A stretch of DNA of 25,439 nucleotides, from positions 1 to 25,439 of IMG/VR virus record IMGVR_UViG_3300030109_001033; one strand, 5' to 3'. This stretch comes from a virus. Positions 14,933 to 20,784 of the stretch are shown here, piece by piece. The notes beneath the pieces are model-generated. The model did not search any database and was not told the origin of the DNA. It worked only from the letters and a program-made list of their open reading frames with translations. A program made the position numbers and the translations under genes. Positions within the stretch are counted from its first letter, which is position 1; every line of letters starts with the position of its first letter.

Positions 14933-15426
14933 GGCTCGTCGGCACAGATACCGAATGAACCAATGGGTATTCGTATTTCTGTCGTTACTCCATCTATGTC
15001 AAGAATTGTTAAGACTATCTCTGTTCCGGTATTCATAAAATGAATTGTATTGCCTTCTAAATCAATACTACCACCACTGCCGCCGCTATCATCAAATAAT
15101 GACTCTGCTAAATCTTGAGATAAACGTGAGAACACTCTGGATTCTAAGTTTCTAATAAATTTAGAAAGCGTTGTATTTTCTGCTTCTCTGAGTGCTTCAT
15201 CTAGGGCAGACTCTATATCTTCAGTAATTTTAGCTTTCCGCGTTCTTTCTTGTTCATCAACAGTAAGTACGTGAGCAGAATAACCAATACCACTAAATGC
15301 TGGATTTTTGAATACAAAAACTAAATTATCTGCATTTAATTTACTAAAAAAAGAAGTGAGTATAAAAATAAAACAAAAATAACAAAATATATTGCAAAAT
15401 ATTTCTAGTTTATTTTTTCTTTTCAT
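14920..15426 (-). CDS. csgF: CsgF-like curli assembly factor
   Basis: This 168-residue secreted protein has a signal peptide ending near LNA-DN (residue 33). The mature N terminus LVFVFKNPAFSG (35-46) matches the E. coli CsgF start (MTFQFRNPNFGG), the segment that plugs into the CsgG barrel and forms the second constriction. A helical middle follows (SALDEALREAENTTLSKFIR, then LESRVFSRLSQDLAESLF), then a C-terminal beta domain (IDLEGNTIHF, EIVLTILDIDGVTTEIRI). The family usually has about 138 residues; this one has longer linkers and a C-terminal Cys pair (CADEPC). It overlaps csgG by 13 bases and the holin-like gene upstream by 17. CsgF normally places the nucleator at the cell surface. Confidence 0.88.
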   Translation of the reverse strand: MKRKNKLEIFCNIFCYFCFIFILTSFFSKLNADNLVFVFKNPAFSGIGYSAHVLTVDEQERTRKAKITEDIESALDEALREAENTTLSKFIRNLESRVFSRLSQDLAESLFDDSGGSGGSIDLEGNTIHFMNTGTEIVLTILDIDGVTTEIRIPIGSFGICADEPCVP

Positions 15427-15673
15427 TGTCCTCTACTAACCGATTTTCTTCTTTTAATTCTAAAACAGTGTTAACTTTCTGCTGTAATCGTATCATATCT
15501 TGGTCTAACAGTCGTAATTGATCCGTAAGTCTAATTATAGTCACTTTCATTTCTTGGACAGCCGGATCTATTTTATTCGTGATAGTTTGCCATACAAAAT
15601 AAACAAAGTAACCTAAACCCACTACCATTACTACCGGAAAGCCAAACTCGGATATAAGCGCAACTATATCCAT
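15410..15673 (-). CDS. Holin-like small membrane protein B (paralogue of 15839-16135)
   Basis: This 87-residue protein has one N-terminal membrane segment (LISEFGFPVVMVVGLGYFVY) followed by an amphipathic or coiled-coil helix (QEMKVTIIRLTDQLRLL, then DQDMIRLQQKVNTVLEL) and a charged tail. The layout resembles single-pass class III holins such as BhlA/UviB-type proteins, but no family match is proven. It resembles the protein at 15839-16135 segment by segment, so the two are probably a duplicated pair. It overlaps the csgF start by 17 bases and the upstream gene by one base, so lysis-type and curli genes are translated together. Confidence 0.68.
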   Translation of the reverse strand: MDIVALISEFGFPVVMVVGLGYFVYFVWQTITNKIDPAVQEMKVTIIRLTDQLRLLDQDMIRLQQKVNTVLELKEENRLVEDNEKKK

Positions 15674-15855
15674 TACTTAAACTTCTTTTGTATGTATTTG
15701 ATACCTGCATATATAGACAAACCATATATTGCAAATAAGGTTAAGGAACCAAATACAATTAAATAATCAGAGGGGTATAGGTATATTAACCCAAATAAAC
15801 CATCAACAACTGCTTCTGCATCACCTACCGGGGGTAAATTAATCTCGTCTTGCAT
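15673..15855 (-). CDS. Small single-pass membrane protein
   Basis: This 60-residue protein has an acidic N terminus (MQDEINLPPVGDAEAVV), a hydrophobic stretch (about residues 27-52, with YLIVFGSLTLFAIYGLSIYA), and a basic C-terminal KYIQKKFK tail. The charge pattern puts the C terminus in the cytoplasm. It sits between the two paralogous holin-like genes, overlapping one by one base and the other by 17. It could be a holin partner or antiholin; this is inference from size, topology and place. Confidence 0.62.
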   Translation of the reverse strand: MQDEINLPPVGDAEAVVDGLFGLIYLYPSDYLIVFGSLTLFAIYGLSIYAGIKYIQKKFK

Positions 15856-16135
15856 CTATCTTTCCGTCCTCAACAAAATTCTCTGCTCTAGCTATTCTAT
15901 CAAGATCGGGCGATAAATTTAAAGCAGCAGATACGCTAGTGTCTATACGTATCATATCGTTGTTCATTGTTGCTGCTCTGGTGATAAGCATTTTAGATAT
16001 GGATTGGACTGTTTGTATTTCGCCTACTAAACCATCCATCAGTTGTTTCATTACAAGAAAAATAAAGTAAGCCATGACAAGACCGCCAGCCACGGGCAGC
16101 CCTAACTCAGCTATTAATGTAAAACCCTGTTCCAT
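15839..16135 (-). CDS. Holin-like small membrane protein A (paralogue of 15410-15673)
   Basis: This 98-residue protein has one N-terminal membrane segment (LIAELGLPVAGGLVMAYFIF) and a following helix containing ISKMLITRAATMNNDMIRID and TSVSAALNL. Aligned by eye with the 87-residue neighbour, LIAELGLPV pairs with LISEFGFPV, NNDMIRI with DQDMIRL, and AALNL with TVLEL at the same spacing. This indicates duplication and divergence. Holins form the membrane hole that times lysis; holin-antiholin pairs can arise this way. It overlaps the upstream small gene by 22 bases. The holin role is inferred. Confidence 0.68.
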   Translation of the reverse strand: MEQGFTLIAELGLPVAGGLVMAYFIFLVMKQLMDGLVGEIQTVQSISKMLITRAATMNNDMIRIDTSVSAALNLSPDLDRIARAENFVEDGKIDARRD

Positions 16136-16320
16136 TGTTCTACTTTAAAGTCCATAGAAAAATCGTCTTCGTCAACAATTATGTCTAACACGCCAACGAC
16201 GCTACAATCGTATTCTTTTGCTTTTTGCTCTGCATCAAAAAAATCACTGGCTACGATACGTGGCCCTTCGTAAGGCGTACCTTCGTGATAAAACTCAGTC
16301 AAAAAGATTCTTTTAGGCAC
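16114..16320 (-). CDS. Hypothetical small soluble protein
   Basis: This 68-residue protein is acidic, with a strand-helix-strand look: RIFLTEFYHEG, IVASDFFDAEQKAKEYDCS, then VVGVLDIIVDEDDF. It has no signal peptide or membrane segment. It may be a small alpha/beta domain of regulatory type. It is sandwiched between two small membrane-protein genes, starting one base after the previous stop and overlapping the next gene by 22 bases. It is not recognised and no function is claimed. Confidence 0.6.
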   Translation of the reverse strand: MPKRIFLTEFYHEGTPYEGPRIVASDFFDAEQKAKEYDCSVVGVLDIIVDEDDFSMDFKVEQWNRVLH

Positions 16321-16674
16321 TTATTCTTCACCTTTAAAGTTTTTACTAGAGCTAGAACTTCCTGCATATAGTCCAAACCATGCTGCCCCTGCACCAACAA
16401 TTATGGAAATAAGACCAGACTGTTCTAAGTTAGGCTCCGGTAATTCCATAAACCACATAACAGAGTAATACAATAAAAATATATACACACTTAAAAACAT
16501 ACGAGGAAATATTCGCCAAGCATCTACTGCTCTAGCTAAATGGATCCATTTTTGATAAGGATTTATGCCACGGTTTACATGAGTAGATCCAACCTCTACT
16601 TCAATTTCTATTTTCTTTTTAAGTGTTTCTTGCTCGTCTATCATTTCGTTAGCCTCTGCGAGTTTTTCATTCAT
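16321..16674 (-). CDS. Two-helix membrane protein, candidate holin
   Basis: This 117-residue protein has a charged N-terminal coil (residues 1-30), a linker with NPYQKWIHLARAVDAWRI, then two hydrophobic helices: about 57-77 (RMFLSVYIFLLYYSVMWFM) and about 88-104 (SIIVGAGAAWFGLYAG). The tail is Ser-rich and charged. I recall the DAWRIFPR - AAWFGLY pattern from small membrane proteins of marine phages, where it is a holin candidate. It is the first membrane-protein gene of the lysis/curli stretch. Pore formation is not shown by the sequence alone. Confidence 0.65.
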   Translation of the reverse strand: MNEKLAEANEMIDEQETLKKKIEIEVEVGSTHVNRGINPYQKWIHLARAVDAWRIFPRMFLSVYIFLLYYSVMWFMELPEPNLEQSGLISIIVGAGAAWFGLYAGSSSSSKNFKGEE

Positions 16675-16679
16675 ATCGT

Positions 16680-16814
16680 CTACCTTTTTCTAGCTGTTCT
16701 AGCTGCTCTTTTAAAAGCACCTTTTTTGGGAGCACCTTTAGCACCCTTTTTACGCATCTTCCTGCCTTCTTTACGTTTTTTATTTATATTGTAATAAAGA
16801 CCTTTACCTGCCAT
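16680..16814 (-). CDS. Tiny basic protein, 44 aa
   Basis: An ATG at 16814 and a TAG ending at 16680 define a 44-residue, very basic protein. It starts MAGKGLYYNINKKRKEG, continues with KMRKKGAKGAPKKG and ends RAARTARKR. About 40 percent of residues are Lys or Arg. I recall proteins starting MAGKGLYxNIxxKR in many marine phages, always tiny and without function. The gene lies between the 96-residue basic protein and the two-helix membrane protein, with five bases to the latter. Its reading frame, position and resemblance support it as real. Nucleic-acid binding is inferred from charge. Confidence 0.75.
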   Translation of the reverse strand: MAGKGLYYNINKKRKEGRKMRKKGAKGAPKKGAFKRAARTARKR

Positions 16815-16826
16815 ATTTATCTCCTA

Positions 16827-17117
16827 TCACCATTTAACTCTATTAGCCCAATAAGCTGCAGACATTTTACCTTTAGCAATATTTTTTCCGTGCCGTGCTT
16901 TAAAAGACTTTCTTCTCATTTTTTGTTTACGAGACTCACCTTTTTTTGGCTTACCTGCGGTGCTAACGCCTTGTTGTCCAAAACGAATAGTCTTAATTTT
17001 ATCGCCTTGTTTAGCAACAACAACGTGTGATTTTTTAGGGTGAGAAGGAGTACGTTTAGGTTTGTTATAACCGCTAACCCCCGCTCTAGCTAATCTTGGA
17101 TCTTTTTTCTTTGCCAT
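16827..17117 (-). CDS. Small basic phage protein (DUF6321-like)
   Basis: This 96-residue basic protein starts MAKKKDPRLARAGVSGYNKP and contains KRTPSHPKKSHVVVAKQGDK, IKTIRFGQQGVSTAGKPKKG, and the C-terminal block FKARHGKNIAKGKMSAAYWA followed by NRVKW. I recall this pattern from the DUF6321 family in phages; the number is from memory. It could be a virion or nucleic-acid-binding protein. Its ATG lies inside the end of the preceding small gene (overlap 32 bases) and is preceded by the same GGAAACGTAGGTA leader found before that gene. Confidence 0.78.
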   Translation of the reverse strand: MAKKKDPRLARAGVSGYNKPKRTPSHPKKSHVVVAKQGDKIKTIRFGQQGVSTAGKPKKGESRKQKMRRKSFKARHGKNIAKGKMSAAYWANRVKW

Positions 17118-17244
17118 TACCTACGTTTCCTTCAATTACTTTAGCTCTCGCCTTCATAAATTCTTTAACTTCTTTTGTTCTTTCAATGTTTCTTTTTGCC
17201 ACTAATTGTTCAATTTGTTTTAAAATTGTAGAAGATACAGTCAT
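17086..17244 (-). CDS. Small helical protein, 52 aa
   Basis: An ATG at 17244 and a TAG ending at 17086 give a 52-residue protein, MTVSSTILKQIEQLVAKRNI onward, with two amphipathic helices (ending KEVKEFMKARAKVIEG) and a basic tail. The start shares one base with the stop of the upstream gene in a TAATG arrangement and has an AAGGAAACGTAGG leader. It is not recognised. Overlap at both ends with basic protein genes suggests coupled translation. It is less certain than its neighbours because it is short and shares 32 bases with the next gene. Confidence 0.55.
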   Translation of the reverse strand: MTVSSTILKQIEQLVAKRNIERTKEVKEFMKARAKVIEGNVGNGKEKRSKIS

Positions 17245-17501
17245 TACCTACGTTTCCTTCTTGTGGTTTTCTTTTTATGTAAACCATGTTTAGCGTGCTG
17301 CTTTCCTTTTGCAGTAGCCGCACGTTTTTTCCTATTGGCCGCAGCTAACTTACGCCTGCCAGCAGGAGTGGATTTCAGTCTTTTAATTTTTGCAGCCGGT
17401 GCATAAACTTCACCGGTTTCAGAAGATTTCTTACCGCTTGGTGTTCGCCATTTTTGTTTAGTCCATTTTTTAAGAGATCGCTGAGACTTTTTTAAAGCCA
17501 C
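17244..17501 (-). CDS. Small basic phage protein (DUF5872-like)
   Basis: This 85-residue protein is extremely Lys/Arg-rich. It starts MALKKSQRSLKKWTKQKWRT, then SGKKSSETGEVYAPAAKIK, and ends with NRKKRAATAKGKQHAKHG and a Lys/Arg tail. The LKKWTKQKWRTPSGKKSSETGE region is what I remember as the core of DUF5872, small proteins of cyanophages and other marine viruses. It may bind DNA or be packaged. The ATG overlaps the last base of the upstream gene. Family assignment is from memory. Confidence 0.8.
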   Translation of the reverse strand: MALKKSQRSLKKWTKQKWRTPSGKKSSETGEVYAPAAKIKRLKSTPAGRRKLAAANRKKRAATAKGKQHAKHGLHKKKTTRRKRR

Positions 17502-17680
17502 TATCTGTAACCCCCACCAGCAGCTTTGTATTGTCTTGCCAACATTTGTGCTTTTCTAGCACTCCATTGACCTGATCGACCACCTTTTGATCCAGCTTTA
17601 ATTTTGTTAAAAAGACGTTTTCTCATTGCAGGTTTAGTGTAGTTACCTGCTTTATTTACCGTAGATTTCTTCTTAGCCAT
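17501..17680 (-). CDS. Small basic phage protein with SGQWSARKAQ motif
   Basis: From the ATG at 17680 this is a 59-residue protein: MAKKKSTVNKAGNYTKPAMR, then FNKIKAGSKGGRSGQWSARK and a QMLARQYKAAGGGYR end. The KGGxxGQWSARKAQxLAxxYKxxGGGY pattern is widespread in marine phages as I recall, without a known function. The frame extends upstream to a GTG at 17707, but the ATG at 17680 lies one base after the stop of the previous gene (TAACATG), which fits translational coupling and the family's usual start. Likely nucleic-acid binding, inferred from charge. Confidence 0.82.
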   Translation of the reverse strand: MAKKKSTVNKAGNYTKPAMRKRLFNKIKAGSKGGRSGQWSARKAQMLARQYKAAGGGYR

Positions 17681-17681
17681 G

Positions 17682-17885
17682 TTAACAACTTTTAAATTTG
17701 CCGCCACGTAAAGCTGCTCTCATTCCCTTTTTCTTGCCCTTAACCATAATACCTTTTTCAGTATTAGGTGCTTCTGAAGCAACAGGACTTGAATAAGGAA
17801 TAGAGCCTTGTCCATCTACTACAAGTTTAGATACGGGTTTAGGCGCATCTTTTCCTGGACCGCTAATAATGTGTACTTTGCTCAT
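17682..17885 (-). CDS. Small hypothetical protein, basic C terminus
   Basis: This 67-residue protein starts MSKVHIISGPGKDAPKPVSK, has a Ser/Pro-rich middle, and ends with a basic stretch (MVKGKKKGMRAALRGGKFKS). It has no membrane segment. The KGMRAALRGG end resembles the Gly/Arg/Met-rich motifs seen in the repeat protein at 3436-4068. It is not recognised. It lies 12 bases after the 126-residue gene and one base before the SGQWSARK protein. The role is unknown. Confidence 0.65.
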   Translation of the reverse strand: MSKVHIISGPGKDAPKPVSKLVVDGQGSIPYSSPVASEAPNTEKGIMVKGKKKGMRAALRGGKFKSC

Positions 17886-17897
17886 ATATACCTCTCT

Positions 17898-18278
17898 TTA
17901 TTTTATAACCGCTCCGTGACCCCTAACAGCAAGACCACAAGATTTTTTTGAAATTACCGAACCCCCTTCACTATAATAAGACGTCGGATCAAAATCTTCA
18001 CCTTCTTTCTTTAACTTTTTTCTAAGTCTGTCTTCAGCAGTTTTTACCCTGTTTTTTAACTTTGTCTTTGGGTTTGCTTTTGTAAAACCATATCTCTCAG
18101 AATACTTTAATTCTCCTCTTGCCATATATAATTCATTTTCGGCTAATTCTACATCCCTGCTTTTTCCTTTAGGCGCTACGTAAGTTCCTTCTTTTTTCTT
18201 TCTAGCTATGTTTTTTTCAGCTTCTTTCGCTTTCTTTGCAACAAATTTTAAAGCATCTGATGTTGATTTAAGAACCAT
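17898..18278 (-). CDS. Hypothetical basic helical protein
   Basis: This 126-residue protein is Lys-rich and mostly helical: DALKFVAKKAKEAEKNIARK, then DVELAENELYMARGELKYSE, then RVKTAEDRLRKKLKKEGED. The end has a Gly-rich SEGGSVISKKSCGLAVRGHG segment. The start shares one base with the portal stop. It may be a packaged basic protein or a packaging helper beside the portal. It is not recognised; function is not claimed. Confidence 0.65.
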   Translation of the reverse strand: MVLKSTSDALKFVAKKAKEAEKNIARKKKEGTYVAPKGKSRDVELAENELYMARGELKYSERYGFTKANPKTKLKNRVKTAEDRLRKKLKKEGEDFDPTSYYSEGGSVISKKSCGLAVRGHGAVIK

Positions 18279-20773
18279 TACTTACCTCTCTGTTTCATTA
18301 TTTCACGTTCTTGTGCCGCTTGTATTCTAGCCGCAGTTTGACGTTCATTACTGGCTATACGCTCTTGTAGTTCAGCCGATCTCTGGTTCAAACGTTCGTA
18401 ATCAAATTGTAGTTCTTGTTGATCTTGTGCAAGATTACCTTGAACCTGTTGTTGCTTAATGGCAAGTTCTTGCTGTTTAAGTCCAATCAAAGGATCTGGT
18501 TTTTCTTGTCCTGCACCAGACAACTGCTGGCTAAGTATCTTAACTTCTTGCATACCTTGCGCGATAAACTGTGCTTTCAGTGCTTCAAACTCTAAACTTC
18601 TAGGCGGTTCTACTTCTCCACCCTCTGCCATAGTTTCTGGTGGCATCATGTTTTCTGGTGCTGCTTGCTCTATACCACCTAAAGGCATCTGCTGTTGTTG
18701 TGGCATAGGTTGTTGCATAGCTGCTTCTGCTTTTTCTTCGGCTTGCACTCTCACGTGTTCCATTACGTGTTTTTGTAAATCCATAGCAACTTTTGGCATT
18801 TGTGCAATCATAGGCGAACTACCAAAAATAAGGTGTGCTGTTATGTGTGCTTGGTGATCCTGTCCTTTAAACACTTTCAAAGGCACATTTTCCATAGCAT
18901 CTATATTCTCTTGGGCCGGGTCGCGTGGTTCGGCGTTATCGGTAGTATGTGAGACTAATATTTTATCTACATCACGTACCCCTAACGATTCATACATTCT
19001 TCTATACACTTCAGGTATGTTATGTATTTCAGGGGCTTGCATAGCTAACTGTAACTCAGTCTGAGCTACCGCTATACGTTGTGCTTGAGAAAATGTATTC
19101 GGGTTAGATACCGGCATAATGTCTACGCGATCATCAAAATCCATGCGTTTAACAGATTGATCTGCCCCCGCTACACTATACGGGTAGCTATCGGGTAAGT
19201 AATCCGACATAACTTTAGCCAGTAACTTAAACTCTACACGCATTGCGTAATGCAAGCGTTTGTGTATAGCACTCATTACCCGCGTGCCTTGTTCTAGCAT
19301 AGCAATGGTTGTACCCACTGCGGCCTGCTGATTACCGTCACCTACTTTAAGATCAGTAATCGTAGCAAATCTTTGCGCGGCATCTACAACAAAACCGAGT
19401 AATTGAAATAGTGTTTGATCCGGTCCCTTAAACGGCAACGTCATTAAGCTATCACGAATCGCGCCACCGGGAGCGTCAACGTCCCTAAACTCTCCGGGTT
19501 GTAACGGATCGTTATCGTCACGTATACGTAATCCGCGTGCTTTAAAACCAGCCGGTAAGTTAGATAAAGTACCTGCATCAATAAGTTGTCTTAACGCTGC
19601 TGTCGCAGTACGAGACAAACCACCTATTGTGTGTATTAAACCAAGTCCGTAGAAACCAAAGCCTGGGAGAAACTTATAATGTATAAAGTATTGTATTTTG
19701 CGTTTAATTTCGTCCTCGCGGCGATAGTTTCTACGGATAGAGAGAACTTGTCCGTTGTCTTCGCTAATTGTAACTATGTAAGGAACCTTAATTCCCGTTG
19801 ATTCTCCATCTTCGTCTGTTTCTTCGTAACCCGGTAAATCTAAATCAACGTGGCACTCTAGCAAAGTGCAATCGTAATCAATGTTAGAAGGTGCGGTTCC
19901 CGTAATATTATCAATCCCGTCTGTAACACTGTCGGCTTCTTCCTGTGCAGGAATAACCGGAATATCTCTGTAAAAACCAGCTACTTGTTTTTTACGTAAA
20001 TCGTTTAATGACATACGAACAACGTGCGTAATGTTAGGGCACGTTTCTAAATCATTTGCTTCGTAAGGTACAACCAAGCTTTCTGCTGGCACAAACTTAC
20101 TGACAGCCCGATCTAAACCTTCGTCGTAATAAACTTTCTTAAAGGTAGATCCCGCTAACGGTAAGTAAAATAACATTTGATCAAACTCAGGGGTGTATTC
20201 TTCCATTACATCTGTAATGTAGTAATTCATAAACTCTCTGACTCGCATTGCTTGTTCTTCTTTGGCGTGAGTCGGTGAACCTAGAACTACAGTCCTAACA
20301 GGCCCACTTGAAGGTAACAATTCATTAAATGCCTGCGCTTGGAACTGCACCGCGGCTTCTGCCAAAATAGGGTGAGTCACGCCTGTTGCACCACGAAAAG
20401 GTTCTGCTCGATCTTCGTAGTTAAAACCAAGTAACTCTAAACCTTTTGAGTATGCTTCTTCCCAATCTGAACGTGACGCTTTGTTAGCTTCAAACTCAGA
20501 CAAAAGATCGCTGGCTATAACACCCAGTTCGGTGTCGTCCATATCTTCAGCAAGGTTTTCGTAAAACTCACCTGATCCGCGGAGCGCGGACATTGGGTCG
20601 AAATCTAATATTACACTGCCGTCTTCTTCTTCGGTAATCTCAATATCCTCTGGCATATCCATAGGAATATCGCTGACCAAAGATTCTATTTCTAATTCTT
20701 CTGTTATTTCTTCGTCGGGACTCATGCCCTGTCTTTCTACTAAAGAAACTACTGGTTCTTTTTTTTCTGCCAT
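18278..20773 (-). CDS. Portal protein
   Basis: This 831-residue protein would form the dodecameric DNA channel at the capsid vertex. The N-terminal 65 residues are acidic. A core then carries SRSDWEEAYSKGLELLGF, RAEPFRGATGVTHPILAEAA, GSTFKKVYYDEGLDRAVSKF, EANDLETCPNITHVVRMSL and a long central portion with GIDNITGTAPSNIDYDCTLL. About residues 480-500 (VGDGNQQAAVGTTIAMLEQG) resemble the clip/stem region. The C-terminal 250 residues are Gln-rich and coiled coil, like an extended barrel. Length and motifs suit P22/SU10-type portals of marine podoviruses as I recall them. It follows terminase genes and one unknown gene, the usual order. Confidence 0.82.
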   Translation of the reverse strand: MAEKKEPVVSLVERQGMSPDEEITEELEIESLVSDIPMDMPEDIEITEEEDGSVILDFDPMSALRGSGEFYENLAEDMDDTELGVIASDLLSEFEANKASRSDWEEAYSKGLELLGFNYEDRAEPFRGATGVTHPILAEAAVQFQAQAFNELLPSSGPVRTVVLGSPTHAKEEQAMRVREFMNYYITDVMEEYTPEFDQMLFYLPLAGSTFKKVYYDEGLDRAVSKFVPAESLVVPYEANDLETCPNITHVVRMSLNDLRKKQVAGFYRDIPVIPAQEEADSVTDGIDNITGTAPSNIDYDCTLLECHVDLDLPGYEETDEDGESTGIKVPYIVTISEDNGQVLSIRRNYRREDEIKRKIQYFIHYKFLPGFGFYGLGLIHTIGGLSRTATAALRQLIDAGTLSNLPAGFKARGLRIRDDNDPLQPGEFRDVDAPGGAIRDSLMTLPFKGPDQTLFQLLGFVVDAAQRFATITDLKVGDGNQQAAVGTTIAMLEQGTRVMSAIHKRLHYAMRVEFKLLAKVMSDYLPDSYPYSVAGADQSVKRMDFDDRVDIMPVSNPNTFSQAQRIAVAQTELQLAMQAPEIHNIPEVYRRMYESLGVRDVDKILVSHTTDNAEPRDPAQENIDAMENVPLKVFKGQDHQAHITAHLIFGSSPMIAQMPKVAMDLQKHVMEHVRVQAEEKAEAAMQQPMPQQQQMPLGGIEQAAPENMMPPETMAEGGEVEPPRSLEFEALKAQFIAQGMQEVKILSQQLSGAGQEKPDPLIGLKQQELAIKQQQVQGNLAQDQQELQFDYERLNQRSAELQERIASNERQTAARIQAAQEREIMKQRGK

Positions 20774-20784
20774 GTTAAATACCT

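Noticed and set aside
17705-17707. GTG start extending the SGQWSARK protein by nine residues
   Set aside because: The ATG at 17680 directly follows the upstream stop and matches the usual family start.
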